A stretch of DNA of 64,000 nucleotides from Microscilla marina ATCC 23134 (GCF_000169175.1 NZ_AAWS01000023.1:1-64000); one strand, 5' to 3'. Counted from the stretch's first letter, positions 1-8,571 are shown. Translations and numbers: made by a program. Notes: generated by a model from the letters alone, not told the origin.

Positions 1-691
1 GTTTCTTGCAGGTAGTACACTCACTGTCCAATACAATTTTCATTGATTCATATTTCTGCGCAGGTCTGATCAACACAATGTCTTTGTTGATTGATTGCAC
101 CTCTTGCTCTTTGGCAAAACGACGGTTAGGCGCAGCCATTTGAGCTGCTTCTTCGGCCGCAATAAATTTATACAAATCTTTTATTTTGTCAGCGTTTACT
201 ACAAAAACCCCCTCTACAGTGTACTTGTATACTTTGTTGCCTACTTGTACTTCGCGTTGCTCATTAAGCACAGAAGCAAAGAAAGGGTCAGCAATCAAAG
301 CATCCTCATCGTCTATGCCTTGAGGATTGCTCAATGCACGTGCTGTAGGGTACATTTTGTTGAGCTTATCGTGTTCAGTGATTTTACGTTGTTCGGTACG
401 GCTGACATAAGCCGATGAGTTTTGTCCACGTTCAGGCTGTAGTGAGCGAAATCCCTTTTGCTCCATAGCGTTGATTTGGCTTAAGTACTCGCTATTAAAG
501 TTGGCTTTTTTGGCATAAGCCATAAATTGTTTAAAGGCATCTTCGTTGGCAAATACTGCTCTGCCATTTTTTACATTCACTTGTGCACCGCCAGCAACTG
601 GGGCAAGTGCGTTGTCTTTTTTGGCGCAAGCCACCATTACAAGCCCTAGTACCAAGGCTAGTAATACTTTGTTAAGGTTCATTAAATTCAT
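1..691 (-). CDS. Lipoprotein of unknown function, 3' end cut by window edge
   Basis: Read directly from the minus strand: an open frame from ATG at 691 (a second ATG at 682) runs off the left edge with no stop, giving about 230 residues. The N-terminus is a lipoprotein signal: MNLMNLNKVLLALVLG, then a VMVAC lipobox, then charged AKKDN, so the mature protein should be anchored by the Cys in the envelope. The rest is soluble and charged with no domain I recognise. The visible end has a CTTCK segment (CxxC), which could be a metal or disulfide site. It has no close upstream neighbour. The lipoprotein call is strong; function is unknown. Confidence 0.8.
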   Translation of the reverse strand, partial: MNLMNLNKVLLALVLGLVMVACAKKDNALAPVAGGAQVNVKNGRAVFANEDAFKQFMAYAKKANFNSEYLSQINAMEQKGFRSLQPERGQNSSAYVSRTEQRKITEHDKLNKMYPTARALSNPQGIDDEDALIADPFFASVLNEQREVQVGNKVYKYTVEGVFVVNADKIKDLYKFIAAEEAAQMAAPNRRFAKEQEVQSINKDIVLIRPAQKYESMKIVLDSECTTCKK

Positions 692-1292
692 GTTTAAACT
701 ATGTTTTTGCAGGTAAGTGATCTGGAAAAAATAAGATGTGCCAATTCAAGAAAATATACTGTTCTCAAACGATTCAAAAAAAACGGTGCATAGCCAAAGC
801 TATGAAACTTTTTTTTGAGAAGAATGAAGGCAATAGATACACTTTAACAGCTCAAATTATTTATGAAAGATCACTAATTAAAAATATAACTTTATTTAGG
901 TAGAGGTATACTCATATACTGACCTAAACAAGCGGCGCGAAACTATCAAAGCTTTTTAAAAATCCTTACCAAGAACGTTTTTCTGCTATTTAAATCCGAA
1001 TTTTTTTTCTGACTTTATGACTATTTTTATATGGTTTTGAATGATTAAAGCTATTGTAATATACAAATACTGTGAGTGTATAAACTAAAAGGCTTAGATG
1101 CACCAGATTTTGAGTTGGTGCGCATGATTTAGGAATGGGTCAAAATTGAGGTGCTATTTGGGTGATGGGATAAGATAGCTTGTCCAGTACCTTGAAAAAT
1201 ATTCATAATTGTATTAATTAGCAGGGTCAATATTGACACAAAGCCATGGTTGGGTCACAACCAGAGCGCTAAAGTATAACCATTGAAAATAT
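692..1292. other. Intergenic region with no gene seen
   Basis: 600 AT-rich bases between two divergent genes. I see no convincing ORF, RNA or repeat. It presumably holds the promoters of both neighbours, but no clear TANNTTTG box stood out. Confidence 0.5.
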
Positions 1293-1772
1293 ATGAAAAA
1301 CCAACTTTTAAACCTCAGTTACCTGCTAGGTATACTGATGTTGTCGCAATTAAGCTTTGCCCAATCTAACCCACCGGTTAGCCACCATAAAGACTCGTTG
1401 GTTGCATTGACCAAAAAATATTACCAACTCAACATTAAGGTGTTTCAAACCGGGTCTACCTTGGCAGACATAGAGGCTATTTTTGAGCTATTTAGCCCTG
1501 ATTTTACCTACGTGCACCCCAAGTATGGAGGAGTATATACCCGTAAGAGTCTCTACAATGGTTATGTAAATAATCAGAAAAAAGGCAACTACAATGGCAG
1601 AGAAGCCGATGTAAAGGTGACGAAAATGATTGTGGGGCTCAATGCAGTAGCCGTAAAAAGAGCCTTTATTATCAGAGATGCAAAAACGGGCAAGTTAAGC
1701 GAAGGCGAGCGCAAAATGACCTTGTTTGAGTTTAAGGATGGAAAAATTAGCCGGATTTATGAGTATTGGTAA
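1293..1772 (+). CDS. Exported NTF2-like (SnoaL-type) protein
   Basis: 159 residues. Residues 1-23 form a signal peptide ending SFAQ, so the protein is exported. The rest has the size and pattern of the NTF2-like/SnoaL cone fold: a helix (ALTKKYYQLNIKVFQ), a loading strand (FELFSPDFTYVHPKYGG), then strands ending FEFKDGKISRIYEYW, which is the usual C-terminal strand of stress- or polyketide-type NTF2-like proteins. Members of this superfamily bind small ligands or are catalytic, and specificity cannot be read here. It is monocistronic, with a MITE just downstream. The fold call is reasonable; the role is unknown. Confidence 0.7.
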   Translation: MKNQLLNLSYLLGILMLSQLSFAQSNPPVSHHKDSLVALTKKYYQLNIKVFQTGSTLADIEAIFELFSPDFTYVHPKYGGVYTRKSLYNGYVNNQKKGNYNGREADVKVTKMIVGLNAVAVKRAFIIRDAKTGKLSEGERKMTLFEFKDGKISRIYEYW

Positions 1773-1827
1773 GCCGGTATTCAGGCGTACCATTGCTTGA
1801 CAATTCTACAAGGTTACAGTTAAAAAG

Positions 1828-1917
1828 GGGAGCGTTCAAAAAATTGTGTCTAAAAATTTTAACCCGCTGATTATCAGTATTTATTTTTCAAAAAGCACAA
1901 TTTAAATGAACGCTCCC
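1828..1917. mobile_element. 90-bp MITE with inverted ends and 8-bp target duplication
   Basis: The two ends are inverted copies: GGGAGCGTTCA then AATTGTG on the left (1828-1848), and the reverse complement on the right (1896-1917), differing by a one-base indel and three A/T changes between the two blocks. It is flanked on both sides by TTAAAAAG (1820-1827 and 1918-1925), a perfect 8-bp direct repeat, as expected from target duplication. It is too small for a transposase, so it would move in trans. The AATTGTG end and 8-bp duplication recall IS256-type elements, but that family assignment is inference. It could also act as a terminator after the NTF2-like gene. Confidence 0.75.
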
Positions 1918-1979
1918 TTAAAAAGCGCCACCCTTGCTTGCACTTATGGCTGTAGTCTTGTAGCTTGTCGCCCAAAAAA

Positions 1980-2780
1980 ATGCCCCGTCTACACTTATTC
2001 GAAATAGAAGATTTTCCCTGGTATCCAGCTGTCATTCGCGAAGGCCAAACCGATTTTTTACGGTTTATGATGCAGACCTTTGACGTGTTTCGTGCCGTGA
2101 TTCCGCATTTGCGCGAAGCCCAGCAAAAAAGTGACCGTCATCACCTGGTAGATTTTTGTTCGGGTGGGGGTGGCTCTATGCTCCTCATTAGAAAACACCT
2201 CAAACAAGATTCTAAAACACCTTTTCGGGCAACCCTCAGTGATTTGTATCCCAATATCAAAGCTTTTGAATATGTACAGAAAGCTTCTAATGGTGACATT
2301 GATTTTAAAACCACGCCTGTAGATGCTGCCAACCCCCCAGCAGATACTCCCCAAGGCTTTTGGACGATCTTTAATGGGTTTCATCACTTTCGCCCTGCCC
2401 AAGCCCAGCAAATACTTGCCACTGCCGTGGAACGAAAAACTCCCATTGGCATTTTTGAACCTATAGACAAGTCCTTATTTCAAATCATTATCAACACTAT
2501 AGTGTTATTGGTATTGATGTTAGTACTCACCCCTTTTGTGCGTCCTTTTAAGTGGAGTCGATTATTATTTACCTACCTTGTTCCTGTCATCCCCTTATGC
2601 ACTATTTGGGACGGGTTTGTGTCGGTGTTGCGGCTGTACACGCCCAAAGACTTGAGGCAAATGGTGAGCGCCATTCCGGAAACAGAAGCGTATGAATGGA
2701 AAATAGGCAAAGCCCGCCACATGTTTGGTACTGTGATTTACCTTATTGGCTATAGCAAGCCTGCCAAATTACCCATGTAA
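1980..2780 (+). CDS. Methyltransferase-like protein with C-terminal membrane segments
   Basis: I start it at ATG 1980; a TTG five codons upstream is possible. The product has 266 residues. Around residue 60 the stretch LVDFCSGGGGSMLLIRKHL matches motif I of class I SAM-dependent methyltransferases (strand, glycine loop, helix). The later ATLSDLYPNI and FNGFHHFRPAQAQQIL resemble the acidic motif II and the post-motif region. The C-terminal third carries two hydrophobic segments (LLVLMLVLTPFV and LLFTYLVPVIPLCTIW), suggesting membrane attachment, then a soluble tail. The substrate is unknown. It is monocistronic, between the MITE and a dispersed repeat. Confidence 0.6.
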   Translation: MPRLHLFEIEDFPWYPAVIREGQTDFLRFMMQTFDVFRAVIPHLREAQQKSDRHHLVDFCSGGGGSMLLIRKHLKQDSKTPFRATLSDLYPNIKAFEYVQKASNGDIDFKTTPVDAANPPADTPQGFWTIFNGFHHFRPAQAQQILATAVERKTPIGIFEPIDKSLFQIIINTIVLLVLMLVLTPFVRPFKWSRLLFTYLVPVIPLCTIWDGFVSVLRLYTPKDLRQMVSAIPETEAYEWKIGKARHMFGTVIYLIGYSKPAKLPM

Positions 2781-2787
2781 AGTGCGA

Positions 2788-2852
2788 AGTTTCGATCGGG
2801 CGTGGAGACACTGCCCTCCGAGGGCAAGCTCGGAGCAGGCGAGGCGGAATAC
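2788..2852 (+). repeat. Dispersed repeat family A (with hairpin)
   Basis: This carries TTTCGATCGGGCGTGGAGA followed by a hairpin whose 7-bp arms are CTCCGAG and CTCGGAG. The same sequence occurs in reverse orientation at 3864-3985. Shorter relatives containing GTGTCTCCACG lie near 7.86, 7.94 and 8.04 kb, at 13.75 kb and at 25.5 kb. All but the 13.75-kb copy are intergenic. Confidence 0.8.
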
Positions 2853-2962
2853 CAAGCGAAAATAGTATATTTGCAAATGTGAGAATATAAAGCGAGTTGC
2901 CCTGCTTAAGTCTACAGTAAGGAAGGGCTAATTGCTGCGATAAAGAACTAAAAATAAATAAT

Positions 2963-3724
2963 ATGGAAACACTACAAACAACCCTGAAAAACGGTTATGC
3001 CATTGTAACTTTAGACAGGGGAAGAGCCAATGCAATGAATGCCCAAATGGTGACTGAGTTACGCCAAATAATCAAAGAGTATAGCGAAGACACCAAGGTA
3101 GGAGGGGTGATTTTAAACGGCAAAGAAAACTTCTTTTCGGCAGGTTTAGACGTGATAGAGTTGTACAACTATGACAGCGAAGAGATCAAAGCCTTTTGGG
3201 AGAGTTTTTTTGGTATGATTTACGAAATGGCCGCTTTTCGTAAGCCCCTGGTGGCAGCTATTACCGGGCACAGTCCGGCGGGTGGTTGTGTGCTGGCGGT
3301 TTGTTGTGACTATAGAGTAATGGCAGAAGGCAAATACCAAATCGGCTTGAACGAGGTACCAGTAGGCATTCTTATCAACGAAAGTATATCGAGCCTGTAT
3401 GCCATGTGGTTAGGCGAACGCCGGGCTTATCAGTTTTTGATGGAAGGCAAACTCCTGAACGTGCAAGAGGCTGCCGAGTATGGGTTGGTCGACGAGGTGG
3501 TTGCACCAGAGAAAGTGTTGGAGACTGCCGAAGCCAAAATGCAGCAATACCTACAGTTTGGCAAAGATGTATGGCAAACCAGCAAGTTATTGTTACGCTA
3601 CGAGGTATTAGATAGAATAAAACGTCAGGAAGAGGCCAAACTGGAAGCTACTCTTAACCAATGGTGGAATCCTGCCACCAGGCAGGTATTAGAGCAGATG
3701 ATTGCCCGCTTGACTAAGAAATAG
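2963..3724 (+). CDS. Enoyl-CoA hydratase/isomerase family (crotonase) protein
   Basis: 253 residues, the usual length of a crotonase. The CoA-binding and oxyanion-hole elements are present: FFSAGLDV at about 58-64 and GHSPAGGC at about 102-109, where GG forms part of the oxyanion hole. One acidic residue sits in the catalytic region (LNEVPVGI, Glu131). The second glutamate of classical hydratases is not obvious, so the reaction may be isomerase- or hydrolase-like rather than hydration. It would act on fatty acyl-CoA in the cytosol. It is monocistronic and unlinked to the second crotonase at 31.8 kb, which is a different subfamily. Confidence 0.85.
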   Translation: METLQTTLKNGYAIVTLDRGRANAMNAQMVTELRQIIKEYSEDTKVGGVILNGKENFFSAGLDVIELYNYDSEEIKAFWESFFGMIYEMAAFRKPLVAAITGHSPAGGCVLAVCCDYRVMAEGKYQIGLNEVPVGILINESISSLYAMWLGERRAYQFLMEGKLLNVQEAAEYGLVDEVVAPEKVLETAEAKMQQYLQFGKDVWQTSKLLLRYEVLDRIKRQEEAKLEATLNQWWNPATRQVLEQMIARLTKK

Positions 3725-3863
3725 TGGGTTGAGTTTTGCACCATAAGACTCCAACAACAAGCGGCAAGTATCAAGCGTATTTGCCGTTTGTTGTTTTCAC
3801 AACTCACCTGTTTTCATCTATCATCATTGCCTGGCAAAGCCTGGATAGAAAAAGTGCTTGGGA

Positions 3864-3985
3864 ACACCTTCCGCCTCGCCTGCTCCGAGCTTGCCCTCGG
3901 AGGGCAGTGTCTCCACGCCCGAACGAAACCTCGTGTTTTTGCAAGCTTCAGAGAGGTTGCTCATTTTTTATAAGAAAGCCCTACC
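3864..3985 (-). repeat. Dispersed repeat family A, long copy
   Basis: Reverse-oriented partner of 2788-2852 (same GAGCTTGCCCTCGGAGGG hairpin), continuing to TATAAGAAAGCCCTA. The part from GGGCAGTGTCTCCACGCCC to TATAAGAAAG recurs at 13746-13826 inside a toxin gene. It is bracketed by two copies of TTGCCTGGCAAAGCCTGGAT at about 3828 and 3989. Confidence 0.8.
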
Positions 3986-4070
3986 ATCATTATTGCCTGG
4001 CAAAGCCTGGATATGAAAATGTATCTGTGAGCATCTCAGTACTCAAGTTACCTAATGCTTCCCCTTTACA

Positions 4071-4280
4071 ATACTCCGCAGTGATTTTAGTCAAAGTTGT
4101 TTGCTGGTTCTCAGTTATTTACGAATTTAAAAACTATTTAATTGGGTGTTTGGGCGTAAAACCGACACACTTTTAAAAATAAAGTGAGTAAGCAGTCTTA
4201 ATATAAAATACTGGCTTACAGCATTTAACAAGGTAAACATTTACTCGAATCAGCTATCGACTAAATACTATGGACTATTG
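4071..4280 (+). repeat. About 210-bp direct repeat, copy 1
   Basis: Near-identical to 6380-6596: both run from ATACTNNGCAGTGATTTTAG to AAATACTATGGACTATTG, with only a few substitutions and one extra TATCGAC in copy 2. Copies 1 and 2 bracket the molybdate genes in direct orientation. The last six bases, CTATTG, hold the modB stop codon on the minus strand. Confidence 0.9.
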
Positions 4281-4937
4281 CTTTAAATACCCCCCGTTGA
4301 TGGTATATACTGCCAGCAAAATAAGAAATGCTACCACCAGCAAAAACAAGGAGTAGGCATTGGCTGTGGCATAGTTGAGGGCTTCTACCTCGTCGTAAAT
4401 GGCAATAGATGCCACCTTGGTTTTGCCCGGAATGTTGCCCCCAATCATTAACACTACCCCAAACTCGCCAATGGTGTGGGCAAAAGCCAACACAACACCT
4501 GTAAGCAACGAAGGGCGCAAGTTGGGGAGCAATACCCTCAATAAAGTGGTACGCTTTGACTTGCCCATAGTGTAGGCGGCTTCGGTAAGCGACAGAGGCA
4601 AGTTGCTAAAGCCTGCCTGAATAGGTTGCACCATAAACGGTAAACTGTACAGCATAGAAGCAATGACTAATCCCTCGAAAGAGAAAATAAGCCGTAGCCC
4701 GACGCCTTCCAGCAGCCCCCCTAAAGCGGACTGAGGGCTGAGCGCCAACAGCAAATAAAACCCCAATACAGTGGGGGGGAGTACCAGGGGCATGCTTACC
4801 AGGGTTTCTATCACTGGCTTAAGTCGCGAGCGGGTAGTTGCCAGCCAGTATGCCAGGGGCAACGATACCAACAGCAGCAAAACAGTAGTAACCAGCGCCA
4901 ACTGAAACGTCAATATGATGGGAGTCCAGTCGATCAT
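4275..4937 (-). CDS. modB: Molybdate ABC transporter permease ModB
   Basis: 220 residues, slightly shorter than the roughly 229 of E. coli ModB. It is hydrophobic with about five membrane segments. The cytoplasmic EAA-type loop, which contacts the ATPase, is clear: LTEAAYTMGKSKRTTLLRVLLPNLRPSLL, read here as two blocks around residues 138-165. It also has MPLVLPPTVLGFYLL and GEFGVVLMIGGNIPGKT, typical of ModB/CysT permeases. Its ATG overlaps the upstream TOBE gene by 4 bases. The C-terminus ends GGYLKQ with its stop inside the 210-bp repeat. No ATPase gene follows, so ModC must come from elsewhere or has been lost. Confidence 0.93.
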   Translation of the reverse strand: MIDWTPIILTFQLALVTTVLLLLVSLPLAYWLATTRSRLKPVIETLVSMPLVLPPTVLGFYLLLALSPQSALGGLLEGVGLRLIFSFEGLVIASMLYSLPFMVQPIQAGFSNLPLSLTEAAYTMGKSKRTTLLRVLLPNLRPSLLTGVVLAFAHTIGEFGVVLMIGGNIPGKTKVASIAIYDEVEALNYATANAYSLFLLVVAFLILLAVYTINGGYLKQ

Positions 4938-5335
4938 GAGGCCAACATGATTTCGTTTGCTTTGACCATAGCCACCACTTGTTGCCCCAAGGCTAGTTGC
5001 ATTTGTTGTAGGGCAGGGGTGGTTACTACCGAGGTAATGCGGTATCCGGCAAAATCAAGTGATACTTTGCTCAATAAGGTATCTTCTACTATAGCTTGTA
5101 CGGTACACGGCAATTGATTAGGCACGCTTATATTTCCCGAAAGGGGCGCCAAAGCAAGCAATACTTCGGTTTCTTTAAACAATAACTCGATGTTTTGTCC
5201 CGTTTGCAGGTACTCTGCAGTTTGTGGAGTGTCTATCAGCAACACCTGCAAAGTGTGTTGAGCTACCAGTACTTGCACTAACGACAGGTGCGCTTGACTG
5301 TTGATGGAGGTGATATTTCCGGTAAGTTGGTTCAT
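4934..5335 (-). CDS. Di-TOBE (Mop-like) molybdate-binding protein
   Basis: 133 residues made of two TOBE/Mop-like repeats: residues 1-65 (starting NQLTGNITSINSQAHLSLV) and about 70-133 (starting SGNISVPNQLPCTVQAIVED). Each has the pattern of a short G-N-I strand followed by V-x-V/S-L-D strands. Mop-like proteins bind molybdate or tungstate oligomerically for storage or regulation. In many bacteria a TOBE domain is fused to ModC. Here it is free-standing between modA and modB with 4-base overlaps on both sides, so all three are translationally coupled. Confidence 0.85.
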   Translation of the reverse strand: MNQLTGNITSINSQAHLSLVQVLVAQHTLQVLLIDTPQTAEYLQTGQNIELLFKETEVLLALAPLSGNISVPNQLPCTVQAIVEDTLLSKVSLDFAGYRITSVVTTPALQQMQLALGQQVVAMVKANEIMLAS

Positions 5336-6117
5336 TTGACTAATGAGCGAGTGGTATATCCGTACTGTTGTAAAATATGTTGGGCAGCAGGAGTAAACAA
5401 AAATTTTTCAAAGGCTTTGGCATTCTCCAGGTTGCGTTGTACCTCGACTTTGTGTTGCTTGCCTTTAGGTAAGATTACAGCAATGCCTTGGGCTATAGGC
5501 GGGTACAAAGTAGGGGCGATATCAATCCATTTGCCCTTGTTTTTGAGCCGAGGCGACAACACCACCGCTTTGGCGGTAAACCCAACGTCGGCAGTTTGAG
5601 AAATAATAAATTGATTGGTTTGGGCAATGCTTTCGCCGTATACCAGCTTCGGTTTTATTTGGTCATACACGCCTTGTTGTTTGAGCACTGCCACAGCCGC
5701 TGCTCCATAAGGGGCTGTTTTGGGGTTGGCTATTGCCAAATGGCGAATGCCTTGCTGTGTGAGCGTACCCAGGTGGAGCTTAAGGTCAGGTTTTTGAGTC
5801 CAAAGCACCAGTTTGCCCCAGGCATAAGTTTTGGGGGCACTACTCAAGCCTGCTTTATACAAAGTCTGAGGGTATTTCATGTCTGCAGATACCAATACTT
5901 GATAAGGAGCTCCCTCTTTTATTTGTGCGGTGAGCTTTCCTGAAGACCCCACCACTACCCTGCAGTCAATTTTAAACTTCTGTTTGAACGCTTTGGTAAG
6001 TGCTTGCATAGCAAACTGCATATTGGCAGCCGTGGCAATGGTGATGCCCTCGTAAGGCTTGGTTTGGCAACCAGTAAAACATACCCAAAGCAGGCTTATG
6101 AAAGTGATTTTCTTCAT
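5332..6117 (-). CDS. modA: Molybdate-binding lipoprotein ModA
   Basis: 261 residues, first gene of the operon. Residues 1-17 form a lipoprotein signal ending CFTGC, so the binding protein is tethered at the membrane, the usual replacement for a free periplasmic protein. The mature part follows ModA: TIATAANMQFAMQALTKAF (substrate loop with Ala/Ser/Asn contacts), VVGSSGKLTAQIKEGAPY, ADVGFTAKAVVLSP, and a C-terminal AFEKFLFTPAAQHILQQYGY. It captures molybdate or tungstate and delivers it to ModB. Transcription probably starts in the 6118-6380 gap. Confidence 0.93.
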   Translation of the reverse strand: MKKITFISLLWVCFTGCQTKPYEGITIATAANMQFAMQALTKAFKQKFKIDCRVVVGSSGKLTAQIKEGAPYQVLVSADMKYPQTLYKAGLSSAPKTYAWGKLVLWTQKPDLKLHLGTLTQQGIRHLAIANPKTAPYGAAAVAVLKQQGVYDQIKPKLVYGESIAQTNQFIISQTADVGFTAKAVVLSPRLKNKGKWIDIAPTLYPPIAQGIAVILPKGKQHKVEVQRNLENAKAFEKFLFTPAAQHILQQYGYTTRSLVK

Positions 6118-6202
6118 CTATTATTCTCTTCTTGGTGATAGGCTTAGGAATGGTGTAAAAATAAAGTTCTATAGTAACGCCAAAATATTTTGTTGTCAGG
6201 AG

Positions 6203-6241
6203 AGGCAGGGCAATATCCAGTGGATATTGAGCCAGCCCTGC
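6203..6241. repeat. Long palindrome upstream of modA
   Basis: CAATATCCA-G-TGGATATTG is a perfect 9-bp inverted repeat (6211-6229), nested in an outer GCAGGGC/GCCCTGC pair. It sits about 95 bases upstream of the modA start. It could be an operator or a mobile-type hairpin; it does not look like the E. coli ModE site. Confidence 0.55.
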
Positions 6242-6379
6242 GGGACGGCGTCATAGCAGCGCTACGTCAAGTTTTTTTAACGAATTCTGTCAGCGAAAGA
6301 TGACGTTAAAAATGTAAATTTATTTTGGTACTATTCCTTATAATCGCTTGCCATCACGAGCCCGTTGCTTATAGTATCA

Positions 6380-6596
6380 ATACTATGCAGTGATTTTAGT
6401 CAAAGTTGTTTGCTGGTTCTCAGTTATTTACGAATTTAAAAACTATTTAATTGGGTGTTTGGGCGTAAAACCGACACACTTTTAAAAATAAATTGAGTAA
6501 GCAATCTTAATATAAAATACTGGTTTACAGTATTTAACAAGGTAAACATTTACTCGAATCAGCTATCGACTATCGACTAAATACTATGGACTATTG
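6380..6596 (+). repeat. About 210-bp direct repeat, copy 2
   Basis: Direct copy of 4071-4280, located 5' of the modA operon, with a duplicated TATCGAC near its end. The copies contain no ORF of their own that looks real. Together they could recombine and excise or amplify the intervening mod genes. Confidence 0.9.
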
Positions 6597-6735
6597 AGTA
6601 TAATATACACCGCAACAATCGCTTTCTTATGACAAAGCACTTGCAAAACTACAAATATCAAGTAGATAAAAAATAGCTTGGGCTTAAGCAATAGCAATGA
6701 GCGGCTCTCTCATTCGTAATTTAAAACGCTTCGTC

Positions 6736-7590
6736 CTAACCCATTTGAAGAATAAAATCCACCAACTTTTGTTCACCTGTCATGCCAATTTTTTTCTTGA
6801 TTCTATAATGATGGGTAATCACACTGGACGCCGAAATATTAAAAATATGGGCAATTTCTTTGTTCGACAAACCAATTTTCAAATAAGCACAATGCCTTTG
6901 GTCATTCAGGCTCAAGCCAGGGTAACGTTGCTGTAAATCTTCAAAAAAATGAGGGTGTACATTCTCAAAATGCAAGCGAAAAACATCCCATTCATTGTCG
7001 AGACTCAAGTTACTTTTAATCAATTTTTCTATTTGTCTTACTTCTTGTTTGAGCTCTCCCCGGAGCTTATAAGCCACTGTTTGTACCTTCTCTTGAATCG
7101 CATGGAGCAATTGATTCTTTTGTGTAAGCTGAATTGTTTGTGTACTTAGCTCCCGGTTTTTTTGGTCTTCAATAATGACCTGTTGCCGTTTGATGGTGCG
7201 CATTGCCTTATAGGTACTCAATGCTGAACCAATGCGGGCATATAGCTCCAGGTGGTTTACTGGCTTACGAATATAATCCACTGCACCAGCTTCAAAAGCT
7301 ATCTGAAGGTTTTGATGGTCAGTGTTTACTCCAGTAATAATAATTACCGGAATATCGGCAGTACTGGGCTGGGTTTTTAACTGTCTTATCAGCTCAATGC
7401 CATTCATTAAAGGCATGTCCCAATCGGTAATGATCAGGTCGGGCAATCGCTTTTGTAGCACCCGCATAGCCACCAGGCCATTGGGTGCACTTAAAAAATG
7501 GTAATGCTTGTTTTTGCTTTCCAAATAGTGGATCACAACCTGCAAATTATCCTTATCATCGTCTACCACCAAAATAGTGTCTTCGTTCAT
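6736..7590 (-). CDS. Response regulator with REC domain and LuxR-type HTH
   Basis: I start at ATG 7590 (MNEDTILVVDDDK) because the frame upstream of it is low-complexity; ATG 7596 is an equal alternative. The product has 284 residues. REC domain 1-120: acidic triad DDD at 10-12, phospho-acceptor Asp56 in ITDWDMP, Thr85, Lys108 in YIRKP. A coiled linker (about 130-190, rich in Q/K/E) follows. The C-terminal LuxR/GerE-type HTH at about 225-284 contains SLNDQRHCAYLKIGLSNKEI and the recognition helix ISASSVITHHYRIKKKIG. It should be a DNA-binding transcription factor. No kinase gene is adjacent, so the partner is unknown. Confidence 0.88.
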   Translation of the reverse strand: MNEDTILVVDDDKDNLQVVIHYLESKNKHYHFLSAPNGLVAMRVLQKRLPDLIITDWDMPLMNGIELIRQLKTQPSTADIPVIIITGVNTDHQNLQIAFEAGAVDYIRKPVNHLELYARIGSALSTYKAMRTIKRQQVIIEDQKNRELSTQTIQLTQKNQLLHAIQEKVQTVAYKLRGELKQEVRQIEKLIKSNLSLDNEWDVFRLHFENVHPHFFEDLQQRYPGLSLNDQRHCAYLKIGLSNKEIAHIFNISASSVITHHYRIKKKIGMTGEQKLVDFILQMG

Positions 7591-7740
7591 AGGCATTATG
7601 GGTACTAAAACATCATTTAAATGGCTGTGTTTTTTTGGGGCGACATATTTCAAAACAGCCTCCCCTTGAATCAAACCCAGGTTTTTGGATAAAGTTTTAA
7701 CAATGTAACAGTGAAGCAAAAAAATAGATAAAACCAGCGT

Positions 7741-8149
7741 TTAGTAACAGTTAATTTACATGTTTTTGGGGAGTTTTGTACTCTCCCCAGCTTTTAACTT
7801 CGTTGAGCTCAGCATAGTAAAACTGTAGCTTCGGTTTTTCAAAAGTACTGTCATCGCCTCAGCTCGTGTCTCCACCATAGCCGTCAGGTTAAGAGAAGTA
7901 TAATAAAAAATGTAGAAAATTCACTCAAAAATACCGTCACCGCCTCAGCGAGTGTCCCCACGCGCTGATCGAATCGCCAAAACTTGGTCACTGAAAGATG
8001 TTTTACGGAGTGAAAAAAAAATTAGCCTGACGGCTATGGTGTCTCCACGAGCTGACTGGAACTCTGAAAAACACTATTTACAGGCGCTACGACGAGGCGA
8101 TTTGTGAAGACACAAACCGAGGCGAAAAAATAGTAGGGTAGAGTAAGCC
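7741..8149. repeat. Patch of repeat fragments between the regulator and the S9 remnant
   Basis: It holds three fragments of repeat family A: GTGTCTCCAC at about 7868, GTGTCCCCACG near 7948 and GTGTCTCCACGAGCTG near 8040. It also holds an inverted pair, CACCATAGCCGTCAGG near 7876 and CCTGACGGCTATGGTG near 8027, enclosing about 135 bases. No gene is seen. Confidence 0.6.
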
Positions 8150-8470
8150 ATGTTACTAACACCTATTATTTATGCGCAGAAAAACAGTTATACTCTTGAA
8201 GAGTACATGCAGCAAACCAATTTTAGTGGGCTCACTGTGTCTCCTAATGGACGTTACATAGTGGTAGTTACTCGAAAAAATAACCTGAAAAAAGATAAAG
8301 TAGCCTATCAGATGTGGAGGGTTACCTTAGATAAGGCAGGAAATAAGCAAGAGATGACTCCTTTGACTAAAGTGTCTTTTAGTTCTTTTTATTCATTGAA
8401 ATGGGCACCCAATTGTTCCCCAAAGAAGGTCATTTCTGGCAGTCACCAGCCAACCAGTTTACAAAAATAA
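8150..8470 (+). pseudogene. N-terminal remnant of an S9 family peptidase
   Basis: The 106-residue frame looks like the start of a prolyl-oligopeptidase-type (S9) enzyme. It has the end of a signal peptide (LLTPIIYAQK), YTLEEYMQQTNFSGLTVSPN, GRYIVVVTRKNNLKKDK and LTKVSFSSFYSLKWAPN, which match the first blades of the beta-propeller. After residue about 90 the similarity stops, and the catalytic alpha/beta-hydrolase domain (normally 500 or more further residues) is absent: typA lies convergently only 175 bases away. It is therefore a truncated relic, beginning just beside repeat fragments. A further short frame at 8472-8610 (starting NRDELVESLFERQ) is not recognised. Confidence 0.65.
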
Positions 8471-8571
8471 AAATAGAGATGAACTGGTTGAATCATTATT
8501 TGAAAGGCAAGCCGTTGGTAAAATAAAGCTGGTAAACATTCAAGGCTATGTAGCACTAGCACTTGAAAAGC

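Noticed and set aside
3736-4176. A 146-residue plus-strand frame
   Set aside because: It reads through family A repeat, the TTGCCTGG repeats and the 210-bp repeat; composition is not protein-like.
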